Shown one piece after another: positions 22,461 through 35,473 of a DNA stretch of 64,000 nucleotides. Origin of the DNA: Macquaria australasica. Taxonomy: Eukaryota > Chordata > Actinopteri > Centrarchiformes > Percichthyidae. The position numbers and the translations under genes are program-made. Below the pieces are notes generated by a model. The model did no database searches and was not told where the DNA came from. It saw nothing but the letters and a program-made list of their open reading frames with translations. Each line of letters opens with the position of its first letter. The stretch's first letter is position 1. Where the stretch lies: assembly GCA_005408345.1 (NCBI GenBank), contig SEMN01000093.1, positions 843,820 to 907,819 of the forward strand, given 5' to 3'.

Positions 22461-24289
22461 CTGCATGTTTAAAGTCAGTAAAGTGCAGAGTTCCAGTAAT
22501 AACTATTTTCTTCTGATGTTGAAGTAATTGACAAATCTACAACATTGATAAATTGATTTCATTTCAGACTTATCAAGCAAAAGTGCCAAACACTGTCTGG
22601 TTCCAGTTTTTTAAACGAGGATTTGCTGCTTTTCTGATGTTTCAATATGATGAAAATAAACTTCAGTTGCAGCTCCTCGTTGACTAACGCTTGTGTTAAG
22701 AGAGATGTCTTACATTTCAAAAAGAATGACAATCAGACAATGTTTTGATAGTTATTTTTAATATATTTTTTATAAAATAATGAAAACATAATTTACACTT
22801 TTAAATGTACAAGTTATTACAACCCAAAGACAACAATGTTCAACCAAAACCTTTTTGTCTATGCATCACGTACCCCTGCCACGTCCAGAAAGCACCGATG
22901 CACAGAGAGAAAAGAAGATGCGAGAAAATAGAAAACAATGAGGAATCATACAAATCAGTTTTGTACACAGATCAGAAAACAGCATACACAAATAAAAACA
23001 CAGTACCCTCTCATCTTCACTATTGTCTGCAACAGTGGGAATGTTAAAAAATAAATTATCAAAATATTTAACATCTAAAAAAAACAAACCTAGTTATACA
23101 ATATTACCATTAACCATAATGCATTATTGATTTGTTCAACAGGGTTGTGTTTGCTAGAAATAGCTTACAATTATACATGACATGAACAAAATTCATTAAA
23201 AAAACAAAAAACAAAGAAACCATGCCCCTTTTACATAAGCAAACTAACGAGGCTTGCAGATACTAAAATCACAGCTACACCTGCGAAGCTGCATGAAGGA
23301 AGGAGCTCTTAAAAAAGGAGTGGGTCACTGGGAGCCTGAACTAAAAATGTCCAAACATGAAACCAGAGGTGTTTTTATGGGCTGAGGAGGAAATGGCAGT
23401 TTTCTGTCCAGCTCGGAGTCGGACTACAACACTTGTTCCCTCTTGTGTCAGTGAAAGAAAAGTAATTTTAAAAGTAGGAGTGGGCGATAAAGATGTGTGG
23501 CATATCAAGACATGATGATATAGTTGACTTTATCGAAAATCAATTGAGAAACTATTGATATTTGTTTGTTTTAGGCAAATCTAGCAAATTAAATACCTAT
23601 AAATCAAGGTATTACATCATAAAAATCCAATAATGCCAATAAACAGTCCTGCTAATTTGCCTACGATGACGTAATACACCCAGAAATATTAAAGGATAAC
23701 TACAATGGTATAAACAGTATGGCAAAATCTCTGATGGTAGACAAATTTACATCGTCTCTGGCTACAATGCGTCACACCGCCCACCCCTAAATGATGTTTT
23801 AGTGTCATTATAACAGCATCTTGAGGAACCTGAGTGAGTTGGGATTGAAAATTCAACAGTTCCAGTCAGACCAGGGAAGAAGTAGTTGTTGTACAGGGCA
23901 GAGCAGATGATAATTTAGTACAGCTTCATCAGCAATATCTAAACTGACACAGGAAGATGAGATCCATCCTCTGCAGGGATGTGCTGTCCGCTCAGCACCA
24001 GCATCCAAAACACACACACACACACACAGACACATTATTCCTGTATGAAAAATAGATATAGTAGACAATATCATTAAGCAAGCCAGCGGTATAAATAGCG
24101 TCTTTTGTGTTCATTTGGGTAAATCACTGAACACGGGGACAAATCCTCTCATCCGCACAGAGAGGCTGGTTCTGATACGGAGGAGCTTCAGTGTCGTCGA
24201 GCGAGTTTCACGTACAGTAAAACGTTTCCTGTGAGCACACGTTACCGGGGACAGCTTCGTCCTCACTGGTATGCAAGAAGTCGCACTTT

Positions 24290-25010
24290 TATAAATAGGA
24301 GTATGGTTTTTATGGTATTTACTTTTAATGGAGAGTTAGACGAGAAGCCCGACGCCGCCACTCTCATGTTTGACCGTTAAATGTGAAGCTGCTGCCACCA
24401 ACTGACGGTTAGCTTAGCATAGAGACCGTTAGCCTGGCTTTGTCCAACGGCAGCGAAATCCACCTACCAGCACATCTAAAGCGCACTAATTAACGCGTTA
24501 TACCTCGTTTGTTTTTACCGGTGTATCGAAATACTATGAGGGCACCGTGTTTGGGAACATTATGAAAATCAAGTGTGTTATAAAGTGTGATTTAAAAAAC
24601 AAAAAACAAACAAACAAACAAACAAAAAATCCGTTAGCTGAAATTGCTAATCAGGTCACAGAATCTGACGAGTCACAGAATTTGGTGCAACACCGGGAAC
24701 AGTTGCCAGGCAACCGGGGGAGACCCGCTCTCCTAGCTAAAAAGTTTTACAGTCCGGTTTTTGGTTAGGATTAAACAAACGACAGATAACATGTTAATTA
24801 GTGAGCTTTAGAGGAGCTGGTAGGCGGATTTTCTTTCCTAGTCTAGGCTAGTTTTCTGTTCTCCCGTTTCCAGTCTCAATGCGAAGATAATAATCGTCTG
24901 CTGGCTGTAGCTGCTTCATATTTAAGGGAAAGACATGAAAGTGGCATCAAATCTCTCCGCCATGAAGCGAATGAGCGTATTTCCCCAAAACTGTCAAACC
25001 TTTGTTTTAA
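24290..25010. repeat. Long inverted-repeat (hairpin) element with TTAGCTTAGCAT arms
   Basis: The left arm (about 24330-24520) has GTTAGACGAGAAG, GGTTAGCTTAGCATAGAGAC, TAGCCTGGCTTTGTCCAACG and CTACCAGCACATCTAAAGC. The right arm (about 24795-24990) reads the same order on the other strand: GCTTTAGAGGAGCTGGTAGG, TCTGCTGGCTGTAGCTGCTTC and CATGAAAGTGGCATCAAAT. The roughly 260-bp loop has no open frame. Resembles a fold-back, MITE-like fish family; further copies at 26.5 and 30.2 kb. Confidence 0.55.
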
Positions 25011-25361
25011 ATAGAAAAAAAGAGATAATTTCAAAGACGTACTGTGGTAACGACTCATGGTTAAAATAATGATCCAGTACACTGAGATCTGAGATGACAC
25101 GGCACTGCTGAAAGAGTGAAAATTAAACTCAAAAACAATGTACTACAATAGAGATATGATACCATTATATCACTGAGCTTTATGACATCGACCATTTACA
25201 CTTTGCTCAACACTCATTGATGGCTTGTTTCACATCTAAGGGCCACAGTTCATCCATGTAAACGGAGGAAATATTATTGTGGCCCGCAAGTTTCATATTA
25301 CAGTAAACTAGTTTGTTCATCACTCAAACGTCCTATAACATACCATCACATCCAACCTGTT

Positions 25362-25393
<32 letters not shown>

Positions 25394-25769
25394 CAAAAGG
25401 TAATAAAATGCATCTTGCCTTGAGCACAAACACTGTTGTGCAATAATGCTTGTGAGTATTCGCTGTACCACCAGTTACACACACACACACACGCCTCTTT
25501 AGTACGACTGTTTTACAATATCAGTACAATATAGATAATATTGATACATGAGAATTGTACCACACAGGCATCTATCTACAGTACCATGTCTGTAGAGCCT
25601 CCATTACTGCTAGTGCATTCTGGGAGATGCAGTCTGTAATAAGTCTTTTGTTTTTGGCTGATTCGCTGCAGGAACAGTATTAGGCCTCTCCAGGTGATGT
25701 AGTGTTCTCTAACAGTCAGGTTCTCCTCTCCTACTCGCTCCTCTGGCATAGTAGCATATGTATGTATAT

Positions 25770-25777
<8 letters not shown>

Positions 25778-25844
<67 letters not shown>
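25778..25844. repeat. (TA)n microsatellite
   Basis: About 33 TA units without interruption, flanked by GTATGTATATG and CACACACATATATA. Confidence 0.95.
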
Positions 25845-25852
<8 letters not shown>

Positions 25853-26186
25853 TATATATATGACAAGTGTATAAGACTTTTTGACTTCAGTTTATAAAAA
25901 TAAACAGGCTCAGAGAGAATGGAGAGGGAGGGTCTCTGCTCTGTCTGTGCACAGGCTTGGTGAGACTTTCTGGGAGTGTTGCATTTTAAAAATCGTCTTT
26001 TTTTTCTTGCTCTCTCTACGGTTTAAGGCAGTCCAGTGGAAGCTGAGTGAGGTGAAATCTGCATGTGTGACCTCTGCAGCCCCTGTGTGTGCAAGGAATC
26101 ATGGGTACTGAGAGTTATTTCTCTCACAGCCGCCCTCCCCTCTGTGGCCTGAATCTCACGCTCTTCTTCTTCTGCAGGTGCTGATA

Positions 26187-27093
26187 TCACTCCCTCTTTG
26201 AGTCAGTTTCCTGTGTTAAGGAGTGAGCCTCGTGGTCACTCTCTGTTTTGTCAAGGTTAGTAAAAATCCTGCTGAACTTGCGCAGCTGCTCACTGGCTGT
26301 TAGGCTCTCCTCCTGCAAGCGCTGGTTATTCTCTCTCAGGTTGGCCATCTCTGCAAGCAGCACGACTTTATCCTGCTTCTCCTGGTGGAAGAGAGACATG
26401 AGAGAAATGACGACTTTTCAGTTAACAGGACAATGGATGGAACTTTCATTTTGACTATTATTAAAGAAATAGTTTCACATTTTGGGAAGTACTCTTTTTC
26501 TATTTCTTGCCAAGAGTTAGATGAGAAGATTGATACCACTCTCATATCTGTCCGCTAAATATGAAGCCACAGCCAGGACACGGTTAGCTTAGCTTAGCAT
26601 AGCATAAAGACTGGAAACAGGGGGAAATAGCTAGCCTGGCTCTGTCCAACGGTAAAAATCTGCCTACAAGCAGCATTTTTTAAAAAAATCTTATTTGTTT
26701 TAAACAAAGCTTTAGAGGTGCTGGTAGGCAAATTTGTTACCTTTTTATTTTTCAAATGATTAATTTAAATTAGAGTAACATCAAAAGAAACTAGAAAAAC
26801 TGTTGATTTGCTGAGTAGCTTCAATACATGCATCAGTAAAAAGCTGATTTATTACAGTGTGAGACAGTAAAAGTATCAAAAAAAAAAGAAGAAAGTGGGC
26901 TTCCTAGTTGGGTGCATGCAACATTACTATCATGTTCTGGGTTCAAATTTAGCCCAGGACTTTCTGAAATGTTTAATAAAGGCAAAAATGTGAAAAACAA
27001 AAGATTCTCACTCTCTCAAGATCAGTGTTGAGCCGTTTTAACATGACTTCCAGGTGGTAGAGCCGACCAGACAGATCGTTGGGCACCTCGTCG
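26187..27093 (-). other. sipa1l3: Exons for the sipa1l3 C-terminal coiled coil
   Basis: Exons 27093-27012 and 26381-26187 encode LSGRLYHLEVMLKRLNTDLE and EKQDKVVLLAEMANLRENNQ and on to ASEQLRKFSRIF, a leucine-heptad coiled coil, then a short tail rich in Asp, Glu, Thr and Ser that ends DSKRE at the TGA. Confidence 0.9.
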
Positions 27094-30000
27094 CTGTAAA
27101 CACACAGAGCACACATTACATTGCATAGAGACAAATACACCCCCACTGCTATACAGGTTATGTGGGTGGGTAGGGAGGACAGGTTTTACTGGTGTTTGTG
27201 TGTGCACATTAATTCCTGTGTAAAACCTTTTCAGTTTCAGTAACATCTTGCTGCTCGCTGGTAGAAAAAAATAAACACCCTTTCTGGCATCACAGAAACT
27301 GGTACTACAACTCAAACAACCAACAGTTTTTACTCCAGTGAGATTACGCAGATAAGTAAACAACCTGGCAGTTAAATAAATTACCACAAGGTGGCAGCAG
27401 TGACAAAGTTAAGATATAACAAAACATACATATTTAGAGGACTTGTATTCCTAGACTCCTTTACAACTTTACAACAAATACTGTTTGTTTTGTCTGTGTA
27501 ACAGTGAGGTTGACGTACCCGCTGAAGGTCGGTGTGGTCCGAGGCGTCTGAGGAGTGTGAAACTGTACTGGACTGACGACTCGTCTCATATCTGGACCTC
27601 CAGCCTGCGGCTCAGTCAGTGAGAAGAGGGAAACTGCTCTTTGTGCTGCAACAGAGACACACAATCGTACTTTCTAAAAGCTGCATAAATTACTCTTTTT
27701 ACTCAAGTGCCTGTGGGGAAACACGACACAATCACATCTCAGCACAGGAGGACTCTGTCAGCAGGTAAGGTCGTGGATCAAGTGTTGGCTTGAGTCTAGT
27801 GTGTTTGTCTGTGCTGCGATAGTCTTTGTGGTTGCAGAGGACACAAGGGACATGAGGGAGACCCAGGAAAGAAACACTGGCTGGGAAAAAGAGCAGGTGA
27901 TTGTGTAGATGAACGCATAGATCGGTTTTTCTTTCCCAGGAGTGTCGTGTGACGAGACAAGGTGAAGCCGATCAACCCCCAACATCCAGACAATATGTCT
28001 CACAACCACCAGGGATTTAAGATTTTACACTGGTTAATTATATTTAACAAATCCCACTTTCTTTTTTTTTTTAAATCTTGCAAATTCGTCGTTACAACAG
28101 AGCAGTTTTATTTTGGGGAAATTCAGATAAACATTAATGTTAAACATTAAATTGACCAATAAAACCATACATAAATCTGACATAAGGGTAGTTCATGTAA
28201 ACAGTTGTGCAATTCAAGAATTATTGGTCCAAGCCATAACAGAAAAATCCACAAAATCCCACATATTACATCCAGAATCCCACTCCGAGCCTAAGTTGAA
28301 CAAACCTAATCTTGAAGTGTCTCCGTCCTCACCTTCGTAGGCTTTAGCAGCGTTGACCAGGCTGGACCACTCCAGTCCACAGGCTGTGTCAGGAAGAGGC
28401 ATCAGCCCGGGATCAAGCCTCCTCAGGGGTGGAACTTTGTCTCTAACTTCTGTGAGAGACAGCTCCGAGGCAGACAGAGGCACTGAGGGACAGGAGAGGA
28501 CAACAGCTGCAGTGAGTAAACAAACCTCTGCATGAAACAAGGGCAGCTACATGCAACAATATAACAATCGTAACAGGACTGGATCCCCACAGAATGAAAC
28601 TCAACAGTGTTGGCAGTGAACATTCAGCACTGTTTTCATACATTTTGTCCACCTGCCTGAAAACAAAATGACAACAGTTGCTGCGGTTTAAACTCACCCT
28701 TCTTGCTCTGCAGGTGGTTGGAGGAGACGGCGTGTCTGCGTGTGGGCAGCGTGCAGGTGAACAGCACGTCAGTGGGGGTCGCCTGGTTCTCAGAGTTGGC
28801 GTAGCTGGCCTCTCTGCGCCCGCTGCACAGTGACTCATCTGAAAAGGTGCGCTGCAAGGTTCGTCTGGGAGACTACAGGGAGAAAAGTGACAGAGATCAG
28901 GGCTGTGTGTGCACGTTCATCAAAGTAAGACTGCTGACTGAAGCCTGACGTAATGGTCCGCAAGTGTTAGTGTGTTCCTCACTGGATCTCTCTGTGGCGT
29001 CTCTCCCGGGTTGTCCATGATAATGAGTTTCTTCAGGTCGTCCTCGATGGTGCTTTTGTATGTCCGTCGTGGAGAACGCAGGTCCCTCAGTGATGCTCGG
29101 AGCCGAGGTTGTCCAAACACGTTCTTTGAGTTCGTATCCACGTGCCTGGAGACACAAGACATGAGCACCAAAAACACAAAGGATAGCATGTATTTTCTTA
29201 ATCATGTCTTTTTCCTGTGTCTCTTCACATTGGAGACAATATTTCAAAATCAAAGCTGACCATTTGAAGCTCTCGGTCAATTACGTACTTCTTGCTGTTG
29301 CTGCTGTCAGAGCTGGATGTTGTGGTTGCGTTTGAAGGTGATGGGCTGGTGTCTTCGGCCTGCCAGGCGGTTTGTCTGCTCTTCCCATAGAAGGCCTTGG
29401 GGGCGGAGCTGGACAGCGGGATGGAGCTCAACTGGGCTGAAGTGGGCGTTGTCGTAGCAGCTCGGACAGGCCGGGCTTTCTCAGCTGTCGGAGTCTTGTA
29501 ACCCTGCGGTGTGTAGGCCCTGAGAGGACGGGCAAGACACACAGATATATAACACGTGATTAATGCATCAAAATCAACAACAATGTAGTAAAACAACATG
29601 AAAAACTGCTGTTTTGAACACACTGTTTGGATTTCACTTGATAAGATGTTAACTTTTGAAGTGATGATACAAAGGCACTGACAGAAAGTCAATAGCTACT
29701 TGGTGTTAATAATTAGACTGAAGGTGACAGTGACAGGACACATATGATTGGCCAGGCGTACCGAGTGTAGTATAGGAGGAAAAGCCTTTTCAGTTTTTAT
29801 GAACTGTTGAAAAATCTTTAAGAGATTCTCAGAGGCGGCAACTACTGTATGGTATAATGAGTTCACTCAATATTTGTCAGAGGACAGGTGATCTTAATAT
29901 CTCAACAGACTATGTCGCAGATAGCTTGTGCCGCACCATGATGCAAGGTACATTAATTTAATCTAACAGAACAAGATATTTAGATCACAGGAAGGGACGG

Positions 30001-33000
30001 AGGGACGCAGAGAAAATCATATTCTCCAACAGAACAAAAGATTAATGACGTCTGTGCTCAAATAGTGCATTTTACATTATATGGTTTAATTATTTGCCCC
30101 TTTGCAGGATCATTCAGATATTTCATGATGTCACATCTGCCAGCAATGACTTATAGCATTTTGGGGAAATATGCAAAAATCAGCCTGTTTCCAGTCTTTA
30201 TGCTAAGCTAAGCTAACCATCTGCTGGCTGTAGCTTCATATTTAACAGACAGATATGAGAGTGGTATTGAGTCCTCATCTAACTCTTGACAAGAAAGCGA
30301 ATAAACGTATTTCCCAAAAAGTCGAACTATTCCTTTAATAAAGAAGTATAATATTAATGCGATTGAGTGACAGTTTTTATTAGGATTATTATTATAAATT
30401 ATCAGAGCACAGAAGAAGCCCACGGTTTAGCTCGCAGAGGGTAAATTGAGTTTCTTTTACTACTCTTTGTATGTCTTGTCTATCCACATAAGCATAATTT
30501 ATTCTTGTAGCATGCATCTTCCTTTCCTCCTCTTCACTGATCAGACAATGAAGACAGAGTATGCAATTAAAGCCCAGGCAGTGTCTGTTTGGTAACAGTA
30601 TCACACAGCAGATACTATGCTACTGACTGCTGATACAACACCACTGACAGCAAAGGTAAATAGCAGAAGAGACAACAACAACAACAACCATCATCTATCA
30701 AGAGACCTGAAATGTCTTTTATCCAACAAACCAATTTTTCACTACTTTCAGACTTGTATTAAAACATCCAAATTATTCAGCTGACCTATTTATCATTTAG
30801 AAGGAACCTACTTTCATCCTCTAACCAAAACAAACCATACATCACTATCTGTCCAACTGTGTGCACAATACCTGTGAGGAATCATCTGTGTCCTGAAGCC
30901 TTCTGTTTTAATTTTATGTCTATGTTATGTCGATGGTCCGACACATCCCAGGCACAGGCTGCAACATCAGAGCTGATGGCACTCAGGGTTTAAACACAGA
31001 TTGTTTTAATCCAACACAGAGCGGTCGAACTCTGTGTATGTTTGTGTGTTTAAATGATGTGGGGGTGGCAGTGATAAGTCCACCAGTAGAGGAGATCACA
31101 TGATGATCTGTATGTTTCACAAGGATTTAATCCTTAATGTTCCCTTTAAAAGATACATTTTCATGTATCATACTATTATTTAAAAAGGATCTGGTGGTGG
31201 AACATTCCTGCTGCTTGCTGTGTCATTCACTAAAGATTCTTCAATACGTGTTAAAAGTCTTAAGTTATTACCAAGCACCGTTGAACTGCAAGATTTATGA
31301 ATGCAACACTCTCTCCATACAATAAAAGCCAGCGCATATCCTTCTTTGAGGTTAATGTTTGTTAATATTAGCTTCATAAAACATGCCATAAAAGATGCAT
31401 CTCATCAGTGAGTCGGTCTCTTACCTGGGTTTGAAAGCATCCATTTTATCAGCACTGGAGCCAGGAGGCGGGAACGTCCTAGTCCGGTACCCTTTGTTCT
31501 GATTGGCTGCGGCTGGTATGATGGGCGAAGACTCTCGTCTCCTCGCTTCTCCCCCGCCGCTGCTCCTTCCCATTGACAGCTCCTGGATGCCGCTGTAGGT
31601 CGCGAAGCAGTGCATGGGCTTGTGGGACTGGCTGTTGGACATGTTTCCGTGGCGAGCGTTGTTGTAGTGGGTCGAGGCGTCGATGCCGCTGTCGTTAGAC
31701 CCCCCCTTGTTGTTGAGAAGGTCGGGGTCGGGGTCGGCTGGGTCACCGAGGCAACCCCCACCTCCTCGCTCTCCTCCAGCTCCTCCGTCAAACCAGCGCT
31801 CGTCGCTGTGGCTGCTGGAGGCGTTACTGGACAGAGTGTTACTGCTGGAGTGGCTGGAGTACTGAGTCTCACCCTGCAGAGGACAAGATGGCAACATTCA
31901 GACAGAGAGGCAATGAGGCGAAGAAGGTGAACAAATGAGTCAGGTTGATGACGAGTCTGACCTTCGAGTGTCTGTTTGGAGAGTCTTTCCCCGGGATATC
32001 CTGTCTGGTCAGTCTCCTCTGCCCTCCTCCACCACCCGGTCCCCGAGAGGACGACGCTGGGACATGCCAGAGGGGTTCTAGACAGAAAACACACACAGAC
32101 ACTCACAGGATTAAAGCAAATTACACTGAACCTCCATGGTGGGCAAAGAGGATTAAATACTTATAGCACATTTAAACACTGACCTCCACCCACCCACCAA
32201 CGCATAAAATCACACTCAGCTATCTCTACTCTACTATGCAACACGCACACTTTAAAACAATATAGAGACCATGAATGTATTTAAGACATTAACTTACAAC
32301 ATGCAATAAATGACTGTTTGGCCACATAGCATCACCTTCTAAGTTGATCTGGCGAACGTGTTAGCAAACAGTTTACACATCCAGCAGATACAGAGCAACA
32401 TTATCTTTCATTTGGCCACTTGATGAATGTAAATGTACCTGTTTTGCAGCGCTCCATGGTGCTCTCCTGACTGGTGAAGCCTGAGGAAGACTCTCCGCTG
32501 GAGGTGATGTCCACACTGAGGTGGGGCTCATAGGGCAGCAGGGGGCGCTGTCCTGTTCCATATCTACACAGGGAGGGTATTTTATTAATAAACACATTTA
32601 TGCCACAGTCAGTCATGTCAGTTATATATGAAATAACACAGAGAGCATTAAGTCAAACACACAAATACACTACAATAAAACAAAGCAAGCCCTAAAAATT
32701 TAGAGCTTGAGTTTGACTGAGCAGAGGAGAATTTCAGTTTCTGTTTTGCATCCTGATGGCGGTTGAATAAAACACATTTATCTGGTTGAGTGAGATGTTA
32801 TCAACCTCCACACTGTGAGGAAGAGCCACCCACACAACAGATCCTTCCTCTGGGAGACAGTGTGTTCATACACGTCTAACTGCAGAACTGAATGCGCCAC
32901 ATTATTCAGCCTATCTTATGAACACATAATCCTCCTCCAGCACACAAAACAGTTGTTATGAGTAACATTGGACATGTTTAATCAAGATCGAGATCAGGTT

Positions 33001-34423
33001 CAAAGGAGTGACGGAGGAGAGCTCGGTGAACAAAAGACCACACACACACACCTGTCAGGTGAGGGTTTGTAGCGTACGAAGGGGCCTGGTGTGATTCCAG
33101 GCGGCCCCATAGTGGAGAGGCCGACCAGGCCTGAGGAGGGTGAGGAGAAGCTGGCTGAGGGGTTTCTGTAGGGCAGCACTCTGTCACCCCCCGCAGGAGA
33201 CAGACTGTAGTGGTTCTCTGGGTAACTCACTGGCCTGGAGGACACACAAAGAGGCTGATGGTTAACAGAGAGAAAAAAAAGAAATCATTCATCTAAATTA
33301 AGTGAGAAACAGGCTGCAAGAAAAGCGATTCAGTTAGAACCTGCCAGGATTTGATTGCGGTTATTAACTGGGCAGTTTGACACTCAAGCAATGTGTGTGC
33401 AACTGAGAACACAAAGGGTAAAAACAAAAGAAAAGAAAACCAAAAAATCCTGTAAACACATTCACAAATACATTAATTCCTTCAGAAGGTTATTCTAAAC
33501 AAAGTATTGTAAGGTCATGCACTAAAAACCTACTTAGCTTTGACAAATTTACATCACTGAACAAATCAGTAATCAGCGAGTCTCACCTCTTAGAGTTGAG
33601 GTGCTGTGGCTCCCTGTAGGGAACAGGCATCAGGGTCTTGTGTGAGCGGGCCAGTGGAGGAGGTGGGGGACCCATGGGGGTCCAGCGCTGCGGGTTGGGG
33701 GTACTGTGGAGCCCTGGAGGAATGGGTGGGCTGTCCCATCGCCACGTTGGGCGAGGGGAGGGTCGGTAGCCTGCCGCTAGAGGCTCAGGTTCTGACTTCT
33801 GCTCCATGGTCTTCATCTCATACTCCTCTGTGCAGCCCCTAAAGAGACAGAGGGAGAAAGTTCGTAAGAAGAGGGCTCCAATAGGCAACTAGCTGGAGGG
33901 GTGGGTGGTCATAGTAGCCTCTACCCTGATATCCAGCACACATCTTTTACTCATCATCATTATTTCATCCACACAGCCTATTACAGGAGGACAGGAGGCA
34001 TCAAATATGTATAGAGGATGTATATTAGACGAGACAAATGTTGAGAGGAGGGGAGAGACGGAGGTGAGAGAGAGAAGGGGGGCGATGGAGAAACTGTGTC
34101 AAAGTGAAATTCACAGCGAGGTGAAACAAGACATAAAAAAAGAACTTAAAGAAAAACAAACACAGCAAAGATTAAAATAAGAGAGACGAAGACAGTGCGG
34201 GATGTGTCCCTTAAAGGGTCGGTTCACCCAAATTAGGGCTGCAATTTTCATTTCAAATCAATCTGCACAAGGTTTTTTTGATTAATCGATTAAGCGTTCA
34301 TGGTTCAACGTGACGTCTTTAAGAGTGTCTGACCAAGAGTCTAAAACCAAAAGATATTAATTTACTGTCATCGAAAACAAACAAATACTCATGAACCACA
34401 GAATTTGAGTGTGTGTGTGTATA

Positions 34424-34477
<54 letters not shown>

Positions 34478-34483
34478 TGATAT

Positions 34484-34543
<60 letters not shown>

Positions 34544-35425
34544 CACATACATACATACACACAGAGTTTGGATTATTCTGAATAACAGGGACATTATTCA
34601 AGGAAAGATATGTTGCTGTCAAAAAACAATCTAATATAATTACTATAAAAATATAATACAATATAGTTTTTCAATGCTGTGAGCAGAATAAATGAAACCA
34701 AAACTATCTGCATGGACAGATACCAGTGATACCAGGGTGAACTGTGTCTTAAGTGTTTAACCTGAGCCCTCTGTAGACTCTGCTACAAGAATGTAAACAT
34801 TATCAAATGAAAGCTGTAGACAGATGTAAACAGAACACACACACACACACAGAAGAAGAAGCGAGTACAAACCTTAGAGAGAGCAGAGCCTACATATGTT
34901 GGACATGCAGTGTTTCTTCCATCACACTGGCTGATGTGACACAGCTGGAGCTCCCCAACACACACGGTCAAACACACACTACAACATCACACCTTTTCTC
35001 CGCTGTATCCATCCATCTTTGCATTGGCACGACAGAGCCAGAACAGCGAGGAAAAACACTTCCAACTCTCGTCTCTCTCTTTCTTTCTCTCTTCCACCCA
35101 CTTCTCTCGCTCTCGGTGGTGTTGAAACACGTCCTCCTCACCAAGCGCGTCTCTCCAACTCAATACATTCAACCCAGCCTTTCTCTCTCTCTCTCTCTCT
35201 CTATCCCTCCCTCTTTTCCTTCCTTTTCATTTGCACAGGGCATGCATTTTTAATTAATCACTTCCACTCATTTATTTATTTATTTTTTTGTGGTCTCCTT
35301 TTTATTTTTTTTCCTGCAGATTTTCAGGCCTTAATCTCGAGCAATCTGCTTGCCTGGCACACAAACGAGTCAGAAAGAGGGGTGGGGTGGGGGAGTGAAA
35401 TACAAGACTCTAATTATCAGCTGCT

Positions 35426-35473
<48 letters not shown>

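Larger units (their letters stand above)
22094..26186. other. Region between rrm1 and sipa1l3: intergenic DNA and sipa1l3 3' UTR
   Basis: The two genes converge. No coding gene is seen. Contents: repeat copies at 22165-22690, an inverted-repeat element at 24290-25010, CA and CT tracts near 24008 and 25363-25393, and a TA microsatellite at 25778-25844. The sipa1l3 3' UTR starts at 26186 going left; its end was not fixed. Confidence 0.5.

Noticed and set aside
25363..25393. Regular repeat tracts as a CRISPR-like array
   Set aside because: Simple CT/CA microsatellites without spacers, in a vertebrate genome.
34319..34661. Several overlapping frames of Tyr/Ile/Thr/His repeats
   Set aside because: They translate the GT/AT microsatellite.
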